Source: Myceligenerans indicum
Lineage (GTDB): Bacteria; Actinomycetota; Actinomycetes; Actinomycetales; Cellulomonadaceae
Direction: 5' to 3'
NCBI RefSeq assembly: GCF_016742955.1
Contig: NZ_JABBYC010000001.1
Location: 124,001-188,000, forward strand
Length of the DNA stretch: 64,000 bases
The notes under the pieces are model-generated. The model saw only the letters and a program-made list of their open reading frames with translations. It was not told where the DNA came from and made no database searches. Below are positions 18,128-28,054 of this stretch, one piece after another. Position 1 is the first letter of the stretch, and each line of letters starts with the position of its first letter. A program made the position numbers and the translations under genes.

Positions 18128-19705
18128 TCAGGACCTGTCTCGCTGGATGAAGTCCGCGCAGCGTTCGCCGATCATCATCACGGTGATGTTCGGGTTGACG
18201 GTCGTGATCTCCGGCATCACGGAGGCGTCGGCGACGCGGAGCCCGGTGACGCCCTTGACGCGCAGCCGCGGGTCGAGCGGCGAGGAGTGGTCGTCCCGGG
18301 CGCCCATCCGGACCGAGCCCGTGGGGTGGTAGACCGTGTTGTGGGTGCGGGAGAGGTAGTCGGCGATCTCCTCGTCGGTCCGCACCTCCGGGCCGGGGAA
18401 CAGCTCGCGTCCGGCCCACGGCGCCATCGCGGGCCGGGCGACGATCGCCCGCGCGAGCTTGATGCCCTCGACCATGGTCCGCATGTCGCTCTCGTCGGTG
18501 AAGTAGCGCGGGTCCACCTTCGGCTTGTCGCGGAAGTCGCGGGACCGCAGGCGGACCGTGCCGCGCGAGCGTGCGTGCGTCACGTTCGGCGTGAGGCAGA
18601 ACACGTTCTCCGCGGTCGGGTAGCCCTGGCGCACCGTGTGCATGTCGAACGGGACCGAGCCGTAGTGCATCATCAGGTCCGGCACCGCGTCGCCCCGCTG
18701 CTCCGCCTCCGCGGTGCGCGCGAAGATCCCGATCTCCCACCACTGGGTGGACTCGGTGACCATCGGCTTCCTCGCCTCCCAGGAGATCACGCCCTCCGGG
18801 TGGTCCTGCATGTGGGAGCCGACGCCGGGGGCGTCCACCAGGACCTCGACGCCGACCTCGCGCAGGTGGGCGGCCGGGCCGATGCCGGACAGCATGAGCA
18901 GCTTCGGCGAGTCGATGGCACCGGCCGACAGCACCACCTCGCGGCGCGCGGTGATGTGGGTGGTGTGGATCAGGTCCGGGGCCTGCACGTCGACGCCCGT
19001 GGCGCGCGGGACGGACGTGTCGTCCTCGCGCGCGAACGTGATCCGCCTGGCCCAGTGCTCCGTGAGGATCGTCAGGTTCGGCCGGTCCAGCACGGGATGC
19101 AGGTAGGAGACCGACGACGACGAGCGCACGCCGTCCTCGCGGGCGTTGATCTGGAAGAAGTTCGCGCCCGTCACGACGGTCGTGCCGTCGTTGAACCGGA
19201 CACGCGGGATGCCGGCCTGCTCGCACGCGTCCAGGAGGGCGACGCCGCACGGGTCCGCGGGCGGCACCTGGCGCAGCCGCACCGGCCCGTCGTGGCCGTG
19301 GTGCGCGCCCGGCTGGTCGTTGTTCTCCAGCTTGCGCACGAACGGCAGCGACTCCGCCGCCTCCCACCCGGTCGCGCCGAGCTCGGCCCACCGGTCGAGG
19401 TCCTCCGCGGGAGGATGGAACGCGATGCAGGAGTTGTGCGACGAGCAGCCGCCCAGCACGCGGGCGCGTGCCTGACGCATGAAGGAGTTGCCGTGGGACT
19501 GCGGCTCGATCAGGTAGTCCCAGTCGTATCCGGACTCCAGCAGGTGCATCCAGCGGTCCAGGCGCAGGATCGCGTCGTCGTCCACGTCCGAGGGGCCGGC
19601 TTCGAGCAGGGCGACCGTGACGTCGGGGTCCTCCGACAGGCGGGCCGCGACGGCCGCCCCGGCGGAACCGCCGCCGATCACGACGTAGTCGAACTCCTGG
19701 GACAT
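18128..19705 (-). CDS. betA: Choline dehydrogenase (GMC oxidoreductase)
   Basis: 525-residue FAD enzyme that oxidises choline to betaine aldehyde. The FAD loop is [15 protein letters not shown] at residues 8-22. GMC signatures include [25 protein letters not shown] and the C-terminal active-site region [13 protein letters not shown]. It is the last gene of betT-betB-betA, 76 bases after betB. Assignment as BetA rather than another GMC enzyme rests on this context plus overall similarity. Confidence 0.9.
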   Translation of the reverse strand: MSQEFDYVVIGGGSAGAAVAARLSEDPDVTVALLEAGPSDVDDDAILRLDRWMHLLESGYDWDYLIEPQSHGNSFMRQARARVLGGCSSHNSCIAFHPPAEDLDRWAELGATGWEAAESLPFVRKLENNDQPGAHHGHDGPVRLRQVPPADPCGVALLDACEQAGIPRVRFNDGTTVVTGANFFQINAREDGVRSSSSVSYLHPVLDRPNLTILTEHWARRITFAREDDTSVPRATGVDVQAPDLIHTTHITARREVVLSAGAIDSPKLLMLSGIGPAAHLREVGVEVLVDAPGVGSHMQDHPEGVISWEARKPMVTESTQWWEIGIFARTAEAEQRGDAVPDLMMHYGSVPFDMHTVRQGYPTAENVFCLTPNVTHARSRGTVRLRSRDFRDKPKVDPRYFTDESDMRTMVEGIKLARAIVARPAMAPWAGRELFPGPEVRTDEEIADYLSRTHNTVYHPTGSVRMGARDDHSSPLDPRLRVKGVTGLRVADASVMPEITTVNPNITVMMIGERCADFIQRDRS

Positions 19706-19781
19706 GCGTTCTCCCGTCCTGATGGTGCTGGTGGAACTGCCGGCGCGGGGCCCGCGCCGCCGGGTGCTGTCGTCCGGCTCG

Positions 19782-21272
19782 TCAGCGCCGGGTGAACCAG
19801 CCGGTCACCGCCGGGCGCAGGTTCTGGTAGACGTGCTTGGCCTCCTGGTACTCGGCCAGGCCGGCGGGTCCGAGCTCGCGGCCGAAGCCCGACTGCTTGA
19901 ACCCGCCCCACTCCGCCTGCGGGAGATAGGGGTGGTAGTCGTTGATCCAGACCGTGCCGTGCCGCAGCCGGTTCGCGACCCGCTGGGCCCTGCCCGCGTC
20001 CGAGGTCCAGACGGCCCCGGCCAGGCCGTAGTGGGTGTCGTTCGCGATCTCGACGGCCTCGTCCTCGGTGCGGAACGTCTCGACGGTGACCACCGGCCCG
20101 AAGGCCTCGTCGACGACGGCGGCCGAGCCGCGGGCCACGCCGTCGAGCACCGTGGGCAGGTAGTAGAAGCCCTGCTCCAGCGCGCCCTCGCCCCACCTGC
20201 CGCCGCAGCGCAGCACGGCGCCGTCGGCCACCGCCTGCTCGACGTAGGCGGTGACCTTGTCACGGTGGGCGGCGGAGATCAGCGGGCCGGTCTCCGCCTC
20301 CGGGTCGTCGGGGCCGCCGAGCCGGATCCGTTCGGCCCGGCGTACGAGCTCGTCGACGAAGCGGTCGTGGACCGACTCCTCGACCACCAGGCGTGCGCCC
20401 GCCGAGCAGACCTGGCCGGAGTGCACGAAGGCGGCGTTGAGCGCGTTGTCGACGGCCGCGTCGAAGCTCTCGTCCGTGGCCGCGACGTCGGCGAACACGA
20501 CGTTCGGGTTCTTCCCGCCCAGTTCCAGCGCCACCTTCTTCACCGTGGCCGCCGCGTTCGCGGCGATGAGCCGCCCGGTGACGAGGCCGCCGGTGAACGA
20601 GACCAGGTCGACGTCCGGGTGGGTGCTCAGCGGACCGCCCGCCGTCGGGCCGGCGCCCGTGACGAGGTTGGCCACCCCGGCCGGGACGCCGGCGTCGGAC
20701 AGCACCTTCATGAGCAGCATCGCCGTGTGCGGGGTGAGCTCGCTGGGCTTGAGCACGAACGTGTTGCCCGCGGCCAGTGCCGGCGCGACCTTCCACACGG
20801 CCTGCAGCAGCGGGTAGTTCCACGGAGAGATGAGCCCGCAGACGCCCACCGGCTCGTACTGGATGCGGCTGACCACGTCCTGACTGCCGGCGTCGACCAC
20901 CCGGCCCGCGTCCAGGCCCGCGAGCTTGCCGAAGTAGCGGAAGCAGGCGATGCAGTCGTCCATGTCGATCTCGGACTCGACCATCCGCTTGCCGGTGTCC
21001 CGCGACTCCGCACGGGCGAACTGCGCCTTGCGGGCCGTGAGCGCCTCCGCGACCCGCAACAGCAGGTCACCGCGCTCGGGTGCGGTGGTGGCGCGCCATG
21101 GGCCGGTGTCGAACGCGCGCCGGGCGGCGGCGATCGCGCGCTCGGTGTCGGCCGCGGACGCCTCGGAGACCGTGCCGGCCGCGGAGCCGTCCGCGGGGCA
21201 GACGATCTCGCGGGTGGCGCCGTCGGCCGCGGCCCGCCACTCGCCGTCGACGAAGAGGGAGGATGCGCTCAT
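19782..21272 (-). CDS. betB: Betaine-aldehyde dehydrogenase
   Basis: 496-residue NAD(P)-dependent aldehyde dehydrogenase converting betaine aldehyde to glycine betaine. Catalytic Cys289 is in [11 protein letters not shown] and the general base Glu250 in [21 protein letters not shown] is the family cofactor region. The ATG at 21272 follows GAGAGG and starts 11 bases after the betT stop. The alternative is another aldehyde dehydrogenase specificity, but flanking by betT and betA makes choline oxidation most likely. Confidence 0.92.
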   Translation of the reverse strand: MSASSLFVDGEWRAAADGATREIVCPADGSAAGTVSEASAADTERAIAAARRAFDTGPWRATTAPERGDLLLRVAEALTARKAQFARAESRDTGKRMVESEIDMDDCIACFRYFGKLAGLDAGRVVDAGSQDVVSRIQYEPVGVCGLISPWNYPLLQAVWKVAPALAAGNTFVLKPSELTPHTAMLLMKVLSDAGVPAGVANLVTGAGPTAGGPLSTHPDVDLVSFTGGLVTGRLIAANAAATVKKVALELGGKNPNVVFADVAATDESFDAAVDNALNAAFVHSGQVCSAGARLVVEESVHDRFVDELVRRAERIRLGGPDDPEAETGPLISAAHRDKVTAYVEQAVADGAVLRCGGRWGEGALEQGFYYLPTVLDGVARGSAAVVDEAFGPVVTVETFRTEDEAVEIANDTHYGLAGAVWTSDAGRAQRVANRLRHGTVWINDYHPYLPQAEWGGFKQSGFGRELGPAGLAEYQEAKHVYQNLRPAVTGWFTRR

Positions 21273-21283
21273 GGTGGTGCCTC

Positions 21284-23428
21284 TCAGGAGTCGCCGGGCA
21301 GGGGGCCGGTGCCGTGACCGTCCTGGCGAGCCGGGACGAGGACGGGCTCGGTGGCGCCGTCGCCCGAGGCCTGCCGGACGGACTGCAGGTAGATGAGATG
21401 CCGCTCGTACTGGTCGAGCACGTCGGCGATGAGCTGCTCGGTGGTGTAGCCCGTGACGTCGTACCCCTGCGTGCCCTCGGTGAGGTGCACCTCGATGCGC
21501 ACGTAGTAGTCCTCGCCGACCGGGCGGCCCGAGGCGAACACCGGGGTGGGCGCCTCGACGGGGAACAGCCGGTAGGTGAACGGCTCGTCGTCGCCGTGCT
21601 CCACGGTCAGCGTGAGACACGGGACGCCCGCCACCTGGCCGGACTCGGCGACCGACGCCGTGGCGTCCTGCTTCGTGAGCTCGGCCACCACCTCGGTCAG
21701 CGCCGGACGGCACACGTACTCCACGAACCGCCGCGACTGCGCCGGCGAGGGGAAGCTCAGCATCCGCTGGAGCCGGAGCTTCCACGAGTGGCCGGCGACG
21801 CCGTCGGAGTGCGTGCGGTCCGACAGGCTCGCGGGCAGCGACGTGCGCAGCGTGTCGGTCTTGTGGCCCTCGGTGCGCAGCACCTTGTACAGCCCGAGCA
21901 TCACGGCGACCATGACGAACGAGAACGGCAGGCCCATGATGATCGTGCCCGACTGCAGGGTCGTGATGCCGCCCGCCAGAAGCATGCCCATGGTGAGCAG
22001 GCCGGTCGCCGCGGCCCAGAAGACGCGCAGCCACGCCGGGCCGTCGTCGCCCGCCCGGTGCAGGCGGGAGGTGAAGTTGGACAGCACGAGCGCACCGGAG
22101 TCGGCCGACGTGACGTAGAACAGCAGGCCCGTGAGCACGGCGATGCCGATGGTGAGCGGCGCGGCCGGGAACTGCTCCAGCAGGGCGTAGATGCCGCTGG
22201 CGGGATCGTTGACGGCGTTCTCGCCGAACGCCGCGCCGGCGGCGCCGCCGTTCCGCATGAGGTCGAGGGCGCTGTTGCCGAACACCGACACCCACAGCAG
22301 CACGAACGCGAACGGGATGGTCAGGGTGCCGACGACGAACTGACGGATGGTGCGACCGCGCGAGATCCGGGCGAGGAACAGGCCCACGAACGGGGCCCAG
22401 GCGACCCACCAGGCCCAGAAGAACAGCGTCCACCAGCCCATCCACTCGGTCGGGGCCTCGAACGCGTAGGTGTCCAGCGTCATGCCGGGCAGGCGCGAGA
22501 CGTAGTCGCCGAGGTTCATCACCAAGCCGTTGAGCAGGAACGGCGTCTTGCCGGCGACCAGGACCCACACGATCAGCACGATCGCCAGCACCACGTTGAG
22601 CTCGGACAGACGGCGCAGACCGCGGGCCACGCCGGAGACCACGGACAGCGTGGCGATCACGACGGCCAGCACGAGCAGCCCCAGCTGCGCCCCCGTGCCC
22701 TCGGGGACGCCCCACAGCTCGAACAGGCCCCGGTTGAGCATCTCGACGCCGATGCCGAGCGTCGTCGCCAGGCCGAAGATCGTGCCGATCACCGCCGCGA
22801 TGTCGACCGCGTCGCCCAGTTTGCCCCACACGCGGTCGCCGAACAGCGGGTGCAGGACCGAGCGGATGCTCAGCGGCATGTTGCGCCGGTAGGCGAAGTA
22901 CGCCAGCGCCATGCCCATCAGCGCGTACATGGCCCAGCCGATGATCCCGTAGTGGAACAGCGTCCACACCACGGCCTGCCGGGCGGCCTCGACGCTCTCA
23001 CCCTGACCTGCGGGCGGGAAGTAGTACTGCGAGGCGGGCTCGGCCACGGAGTAGAACATCAGGTCGGTGCCGATGCCCGCGGCGAACAGCATCGCCGCCC
23101 AGGTGAAGAGGTTGAACTGCGGCTTGGACTGCTCCGGGCCCAGGCGGACCCTCCCCATCCGGGACACCCCGACCAGGATCACGAAGACCAGGAACACCGC
23201 CGCGACCAGGAAGTAGTACCAGCCGAACCCGTCGGAGATCCATCCGACGGCGACGCCTATCGTCTCCTCCGCTCGGACGGGCGCGATGATCGCGGACAAG
23301 GCCACCGCGAGGATGATCGCCGCCGACCCGACGAAGACGGTCCGGTTCACCACCTTGGGACGGGTTCCGGCCGGAGCGATCCGGGGCGAGCGGTCGGTGG
23401 ACACGGCAGTGCCGTCGGCGGTACTCAT
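21284..23428 (-). CDS. betT: BCCT-family choline/betaine transporter with long cytosolic tail
   Basis: 714-residue secondary transporter with 12 predicted membrane segments. The BCCT signature WWTLFFWAWWVAWAPFVGLF and GTDLMFYSVAEP are visible. The last ~170 residues (about 545-714) are soluble, as in BetT/BetP-type osmosensing carriers where the tail regulates activity. Followed by betB and betA, it most likely imports choline for osmoprotectant synthesis. No betI repressor gene is in view. A TACACT -10 lies in the 66-base gap upstream. Confidence 0.92.
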   Translation of the reverse strand: MSTADGTAVSTDRSPRIAPAGTRPKVVNRTVFVGSAAIILAVALSAIIAPVRAEETIGVAVGWISDGFGWYYFLVAAVFLVFVILVGVSRMGRVRLGPEQSKPQFNLFTWAAMLFAAGIGTDLMFYSVAEPASQYYFPPAGQGESVEAARQAVVWTLFHYGIIGWAMYALMGMALAYFAYRRNMPLSIRSVLHPLFGDRVWGKLGDAVDIAAVIGTIFGLATTLGIGVEMLNRGLFELWGVPEGTGAQLGLLVLAVVIATLSVVSGVARGLRRLSELNVVLAIVLIVWVLVAGKTPFLLNGLVMNLGDYVSRLPGMTLDTYAFEAPTEWMGWWTLFFWAWWVAWAPFVGLFLARISRGRTIRQFVVGTLTIPFAFVLLWVSVFGNSALDLMRNGGAAGAAFGENAVNDPASGIYALLEQFPAAPLTIGIAVLTGLLFYVTSADSGALVLSNFTSRLHRAGDDGPAWLRVFWAAATGLLTMGMLLAGGITTLQSGTIIMGLPFSFVMVAVMLGLYKVLRTEGHKTDTLRTSLPASLSDRTHSDGVAGHSWKLRLQRMLSFPSPAQSRRFVEYVCRPALTEVVAELTKQDATASVAESGQVAGVPCLTLTVEHGDDEPFTYRLFPVEAPTPVFASGRPVGEDYYVRIEVHLTEGTQGYDVTGYTTEQLIADVLDQYERHLIYLQSVRQASGDGATEPVLVPARQDGHGTGPLPGDS

Positions 23429-23464
23429 GAATCCTCTGAGGTCGGGAATCGGGAACGGTGCGCC

Positions 23465-23470
23465 AGTGTA
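23465..23470 (-). promoter_or_regulatory. -10 element of the betTBA operon
   Basis: TACACT (minus strand 23470-23465) about 36 bases before the betT ATG, in the gap after mrp. The -35 is poor, suggesting an activator or alternative sigma factor. Confidence 0.4.
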
Positions 23471-23494
23471 GAGGGCGGCCGGCCCTGCGTGAGG

Positions 23495-24658
23495 TTACGC
23501 AGGGGTGACGCCGAGCTGCATTCCGGCCAGCCCCCGCTTGCGCGCGGCAAGGCCCCGCGCAACCTCACGCAGCACGACGGCGCCCGGTGACTCCGGGTCC
23601 GACAGCGTCACCGGTGTCCCGGAGTCCCCGCCCTCCCGGACCGCGACATCCAACGGGATCTGCCCCAGCAGTGGCACGTCGGTCCCCAGGACCTCACCGA
23701 GCCGTGCCGAGACCTGTGTGCCCCCGCCCTCGCCGAACAGGTGCAGGCGCGACCCGTCGGGCTGGGTGAGCCACGACATGTTCTCCACCACGCCGACCAC
23801 GCCCTGCGACGTCTGCGTCGCCACCGAGCCGGCGCGCTCCGCGACCTCCGCCGCGGCCGCCTGCGGCGTCGTCACCACCAGCACCTCCGAACGCGGCAGC
23901 AGTTGCGCCACGGAGATCGCGATGTCGCCCGTCCCCGGCGGCAGGTCCAGCAGCAGCACGTCCAGGTCGCCCCAGTACACGTCCGCCAGGAACTGCTCCA
24001 GGGCCCGGTGCAGCATCGGCCCCCGCCACACCACCGGCTGCCCGTCCGGCACGAACATGCCGATCGACACGACCTTCACGCCATGCGCCACCGGAGGCAG
24101 CAACATGTTGTCCACCCGCGTCGGCTGCCGGTCGACGCCCAGCATCCGCGGGATCGAGAACCCGTAGATGTCCGCGTCGATCACGCCGACGTTCAGCCCG
24201 TCCGCCGCCATCGACACGGCCAGGTTCGCCGTCACCGACGACTTGCCCACCCCGCCCTTGCCCGATGCGACCGCATACACCTTCGTCAGCGAGCCCGGCT
24301 GGGCGAACGGGATGACCGGCTCGCCCGTGCCCCCGCGAAGCCTCGTACGCAGCGCGGCGCGCTGGTCGGGCGTCATCACCCCCAGGTCGACCTCCACCGC
24401 GGCGACGCCGTCGACGGCGCTCGCGGCGGCGGTGACGTCCTTGACCAGCGTGGACTTCATGGGACAGCCGGCGACGGTGAGGTCGATGCCGACGGTGACG
24501 TGCACCCCCGTGGCGTCCGCGGGCGTGGTGCCCGGTGTCACGGCCACCGAACGCACCATGTCCAGCTCCGTGAGGGGCCTGCGGATCTCAGGGTCGAGGA
24601 CGCGGGTGAGGGCTTCGCGGACGCGGCTCTCGATGCCGGCGGAACTGGTCGTGGTCAC
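23495..24658 (-). CDS. mrp: Mrp/ApbC-type iron-sulfur carrier P-loop ATPase
   Basis: 387-residue cytosolic protein: an N-terminal DUF59/MIP18-like domain (about 10-95) and a deviant-Walker NTPase (ASGKGGVGKSS at about 131-141; VIDADIYGFSIPRML; LLDLPPGTGD). Relatives deliver Fe-S clusters to apoproteins. The CxxC that follows ENMS in the enterobacterial proteins is absent here (ENMSWLTQPDGSRLHLFG), a form I associate with actinobacteria. The GTG start lacks a Shine-Dalgarno but sits 7 bases downstream of a TACGAT -10, fitting a leaderless mRNA. Confidence 0.92.
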   Translation of the reverse strand: MTTTSSAGIESRVREALTRVLDPEIRRPLTELDMVRSVAVTPGTTPADATGVHVTVGIDLTVAGCPMKSTLVKDVTAAASAVDGVAAVEVDLGVMTPDQRAALRTRLRGGTGEPVIPFAQPGSLTKVYAVASGKGGVGKSSVTANLAVSMAADGLNVGVIDADIYGFSIPRMLGVDRQPTRVDNMLLPPVAHGVKVVSIGMFVPDGQPVVWRGPMLHRALEQFLADVYWGDLDVLLLDLPPGTGDIAISVAQLLPRSEVLVVTTPQAAAAEVAERAGSVATQTSQGVVGVVENMSWLTQPDGSRLHLFGEGGGTQVSARLGEVLGTDVPLLGQIPLDVAVREGGDSGTPVTLSDPESPGAVVLREVARGLAARKRGLAGMQLGVTPA

Positions 24659-24664
24659 CCCTCG

Positions 24665-24670
24665 ATCGTA
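24665..24670 (-). promoter_or_regulatory. -10 element, leaderless transcript of mrp
   Basis: TACGAT (minus strand 24670-24665) with a 6-base gap to the GTG at 24658. Confidence 0.5.
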
Positions 24671-24793
24671 GAGGCCGTACCACCGAGTGGTCCGCACGGG
24701 ATATTCGCATGACACCTTGCGGGTCTGGCGTGGGCAAGGCAAATACTCAGTAAGGACCGATAGGGTGAAGTAACGCGGACAGGGAGGTGTGGC

Positions 24794-26779
24794 ATGGCGA
24801 ACGGGGCGGTGAACATCTCTGTACCCACCGGCCTGCACAAGATCACCAGCGAGGACGAAGCGCGCGAATTGGCCCGCTTCCTCCAGGTTCCGAACCGGGC
24901 CTGGCCCGTGGTGGTCATCTCCACGCCGGCCGGCCGCACCACACCGTACGTCGACCCGCAGCGGGTGATCGACGACGTCGCGGGACTCGCCGAGGTCGTC
25001 GTCATCCCGACGGGCGACGTCTCGTGGGCCTTCTCCCGTGGCATGCCCGAGTACACGCAGGTCTACGGCGGCGCGTCCCGCGTCTATCCCACCGGGCTCG
25101 ACTGGATCCACGACCTGCGACGGTCCCCGCTGCACTTCGCCTACTCCCTGGCCGACGGGCCGAAGGTGCGCGAGCGCCTCGTGGGCGACGCCCTGTCGGC
25201 GGCGGTGCGTGCCGGGCTCGCCGGAGCGGCCCCTGCCGGCCCGGGCGGCGCCGGTGGAGGTGCCGCGGAGGCTCGCGGGACCGTGCAGGGCGTCCTCGGC
25301 TCCCGCGCCCTGATCGAGCTGGACGACGGCGGCCAGGCCTCCGTCGCGGAGGAGCTCACCCTTCCCGGGGTGGCGCTGCAGAGCATCTTCCGGCGCGGGA
25401 TGAAGGTGCGGGGGCGGTACGACGCCGAGCGCGGCACGCTCGACACGCGCGGCATGCTGCCGGACGACGACGCGCAGCGCCACATGGTCAAGAATCTCTA
25501 TCGTGTCGGCAAAGTTGTTGTCGGCCGGGTGGAGGCCGTCGCCGAGGCATCCGTGACGATCGCCGTCGCGCCCGCCGTCCAGGTCAGGGTGCCGCGTGAA
25601 CGGGTGACGGGCAATGCGCTCGACACGCTGGACGACCTCTTCACACCCGGTGAGGTGGTGCTCGCGCGCGTCACGCAGGCCCCCGGCGACGGCGTCACAC
25701 TCCGGCTCGACGACGTCGACGAGTCCGACGAGCCCCTGCCCGCCCTGTCGCTGCTGGACGGCGGGCCGCCCTGGCTCGCCCCTCCGGACCCGTCGCTCCA
25801 GGAACCGGAGACGGGCAGCGGGCCCATCCGCATTCCCACCCCGGCGGAGGTCGCGAACGGCCGAGGCGCCCACCCGTCCGTCGCCGACCGCCCCGCCGGC
25901 GAGTCCGAGGAGGGGACCACCACCTCCCGCGGCGGCGCGGCGGAGGCCCTGAGGCACGGTGAGATCAGGCGGCGGCCCACACCCGGGGACATCGCGGCGC
26001 GGATCGCTGGCGACGCGGCGGTCCCCCTCCCGGCCCCCGCCGGGGACAGCAGGCCGGCTCCGGCGCGGGGTGCCGGAGGGCCGGCGCCGTCGGCCAGCAA
26101 GACGGCGGTCCGTGACCTCAGCCTGGCGCTCGACGCGCAGAAGGCCCAGGTCACGCGGTTGGAGAAGAGCCTGATCGTGGTCAAGGTCGAGAAACGGCGG
26201 GTGGAGGTGGAGCTCGACGAACTGCGCCAGTACGTGGCCGACCTCCGCGACCAGGTGGATCGTCGGGACCATCAGCTCGAACGGTCGCGGGCGCAGCTGC
26301 GGGCGGAGAAGGCGAAGTCGGCGGCCTACCGGCGCGAGCTCGGGCGGGACGTCGAGGTCACCACGGAGCGGTACTTCACGGACCCCGCCGAGCAGTTCCG
26401 GTTCGAGGTCACCCAGACGTGGGCCCAGATCGTCCCGGCGGGGGAGAAGGAGCGCTGGCCGGTGGAGGAGTACGTGCTCGGATCGCGGTTCCTGGAGTCG
26501 CTGGAGACGGTCGAGGGCATCTCGCGGGACAAGGTACTGCGCACCGTCGTGCACGTGGTCACGGGCCGGGCGCCGGAGATGAACGGGCTGCAGGTGCACC
26601 CGCTCCGCTCCGGGCTGGGCGGTGATGACCCGCAGCGGGTGCGGGACGACGGCGCCGCGTGCTGGCGTGTGTCGTTACAGGTCAACACGCCGTCGGCCCG
26701 CAGGATGCACTACTGGCGCCTTCCGGGCGGCGGCTACGAGCTGTCCCGCGTCGTGCTGCACGACGACATGGAGCCCTGA
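24794..26779 (+). CDS. Unrecognised protein: conserved N-terminal domain, S1-like fold, coiled coil, C-terminal domain
   Basis: 661 residues, function unknown. Residues 1-125 form a globular domain with regular hydrophobic strands (AWPVVVISTP, EVVVIPTGDVSWAFS). Residues 160-225 look like a small beta-barrel. About 236-308 resembles an S1 RNA-binding OB fold (GKVVVGRVEAV ... TPGEVVLARVTQ). A Pro/Gly/Ala-rich linker (310-435) leads to a strong coiled coil (about 438-512). The end (520-661) is a compact domain finishing ARRMHYWRLPGG ... LSRVVLHDD. GGGAGG-like GGGAGGTG precedes the ATG. No signal or membrane segment is seen, so it is cytosolic. An RNA-linked or defence-type role is possible, but nothing visible proves a catalytic activity. 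Confidence 0.75.
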   Translation: MANGAVNISVPTGLHKITSEDEARELARFLQVPNRAWPVVVISTPAGRTTPYVDPQRVIDDVAGLAEVVVIPTGDVSWAFSRGMPEYTQVYGGASRVYPTGLDWIHDLRRSPLHFAYSLADGPKVRERLVGDALSAAVRAGLAGAAPAGPGGAGGGAAEARGTVQGVLGSRALIELDDGGQASVAEELTLPGVALQSIFRRGMKVRGRYDAERGTLDTRGMLPDDDAQRHMVKNLYRVGKVVVGRVEAVAEASVTIAVAPAVQVRVPRERVTGNALDTLDDLFTPGEVVLARVTQAPGDGVTLRLDDVDESDEPLPALSLLDGGPPWLAPPDPSLQEPETGSGPIRIPTPAEVANGRGAHPSVADRPAGESEEGTTTSRGGAAEALRHGEIRRRPTPGDIAARIAGDAAVPLPAPAGDSRPAPARGAGGPAPSASKTAVRDLSLALDAQKAQVTRLEKSLIVVKVEKRRVEVELDELRQYVADLRDQVDRRDHQLERSRAQLRAEKAKSAAYRRELGRDVEVTTERYFTDPAEQFRFEVTQTWAQIVPAGEKERWPVEEYVLGSRFLESLETVEGISRDKVLRTVVHVVTGRAPEMNGLQVHPLRSGLGGDDPQRVRDDGAACWRVSLQVNTPSARRMHYWRLPGGGYELSRVVLHDDMEP

Positions 26780-26836
26780 CCGGCCGCGCGCACCCTGGCC
26801 GGCCGCGCGCACCCTGGCCGGCCGCGCGCACCCTGG
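26780..26836 (+). repeat. Three perfect 19-bp tandem repeats starting at a stop codon
   Basis: The unit CCGGCCGCGCGCACCCTGG occurs three times, beginning on the base after the TGA (26777-26779) of the 661-residue gene. Confidence 0.95.
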
Positions 26837-26864
26837 CCGCTGCCGAGCTGGACACGAGGCGGGG

Positions 26865-26870
26865 TAGCGT
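26865..26870 (+). promoter_or_regulatory. -10 element, leaderless transcript of the LOG-family gene
   Basis: TAGCGT with a 7-base gap to the ATG at 26878; no Shine-Dalgarno precedes that ATG. Confidence 0.45.
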
Positions 26871-26877
26871 TCCGGCC

Positions 26878-27969
26878 ATGCGTCCGCACCACGGTCAGAC
26901 GATCGACGTCGAGTCGCTCGACGACTTCAGAGCCCGCGTCGCCGCCGGAGCTCGGTCGATGTACGGCTGGCACCTGCAGTCACTGGACCTGACGGGCCAG
27001 AGCGACGCCATCCGCGCGCTCGACGTCGCCGGCGCGCTGTTCCTCGGCTGCGTGCTGAACCGGCCGGACGAGGAATCGGTCCGCGAGCGCGGGGCCCTGG
27101 TGTTCCCGCAGGTCCCGGGTAGCCCCGTCGACTCCTATCGGCCGGCTCTGTACAGCGCGCGGGAACTGTACGCGGGGATCGAGAACGGCTACGAGACCAC
27201 ACTGGACGCCTGCGCCTACGCGTGGTCCAGGCAGCCACGGTCGCGTGACCTGACCCTCGCGCAGGCCTTGCACGACCACGCGATCGACGATGCCCTCGCC
27301 GCGGAGCGCGCCGGCCGCCGCGTCGTCGGGATCATGGGCGGGCACTCCCTGACCCGGGGTTCCGGCCCGTACGGGGACGCCGCCCGGCTGGCACACGAGC
27401 TCGCGCGTGCCGGGCTCACGGTCGCCACCGGGGGCGGGCCCGGCGCCATGGAAGCGGCCAACCTGGGCGCCTACCTGGCACCGCACGCGGCGGCTGAGCT
27501 CGACAAGGCGCTCGCGATGCTCGCCCGGGTGCCGTCGTTCACGCCGTCGGTCCGCGACTGGGTCGGCGCCGCGCTCGACGTGCTCGACACCTGGCCCGTC
27601 GGGGCCGACAGTTTCGGCATCCCCACCTGGCACTACGGCCACGAGCCGCCGAACCCCTTCGCCACGCGCATCGCGAAGTACTTCAGCAACGCGATCCGGG
27701 AGGCGGTGCTGCTGGAGTACGCCGACGGCGGCATCGTGTTCCTGCCCGGCGCCGCCGGCACGGTGCAGGAGGTCTTCCAGGACGCCTGTGAGAACTACTA
27801 CGCCGATGCCTCGTCGGTGGCGCCGATGGTGCTGGTCGGCAACGACTTCTGGACCCGGGAGCTGCCGGCCTGGGACCTGCTGGGCAGCCTGGCGTCGGAG
27901 CGCGACATGGCGGCCCGGCTGTACCTGGTCGACACGGTGGACGAGGTGGTCCCGATCCTGGCGGCCTGA
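26878..27969 (+). CDS. LOG-family (lysine-decarboxylase-like Rossmann) protein
   Basis: 363-residue protein of the LOG superfamily. The nucleotide-binding core begins VVGIMGGHSLTRGSGPY; the diagnostic motif GGGPGAMEAANLGAY follows, and the usual PGGxGTxxE is present as PGAAGTVQE. Short LOG proteins release cytokinin-type bases from nucleotides; this long bacterial form has about 145 extra N-terminal residues and no defined substrate. The ATG at 26878 is supported by a -10 box 7 bases upstream; the frame extends to 26659 but only over the preceding gene and a tandem repeat. Confidence 0.82.
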   Translation: MRPHHGQTIDVESLDDFRARVAAGARSMYGWHLQSLDLTGQSDAIRALDVAGALFLGCVLNRPDEESVRERGALVFPQVPGSPVDSYRPALYSARELYAGIENGYETTLDACAYAWSRQPRSRDLTLAQALHDHAIDDALAAERAGRRVVGIMGGHSLTRGSGPYGDAARLAHELARAGLTVATGGGPGAMEAANLGAYLAPHAAAELDKALAMLARVPSFTPSVRDWVGAALDVLDTWPVGADSFGIPTWHYGHEPPNPFATRIAKYFSNAIREAVLLEYADGGIVFLPGAAGTVQEVFQDACENYYADASSVAPMVLVGNDFWTRELPAWDLLGSLASERDMAARLYLVDTVDEVVPILAA

Positions 27970-28003
27970 CGTCGCTCGTACGGGCCGTCGCCCCCGCCGT
28001 GCG

Positions 28004-28039
28004 TGTCGGGCGGTGCGCCGCTGTCGGGTGGTGCGCCGC
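28004..28039 (+). repeat. Two 18-bp tandem repeats between convergent stops
   Basis: TGTCGGGCGGTGCGCCGC and the same with one change (C to T), in the 85-base gap between the LOG gene stop and the stop of the small membrane protein gene. Confidence 0.85.
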
Positions 28040-28054
28040 GGTGGCCGGCCCGCG

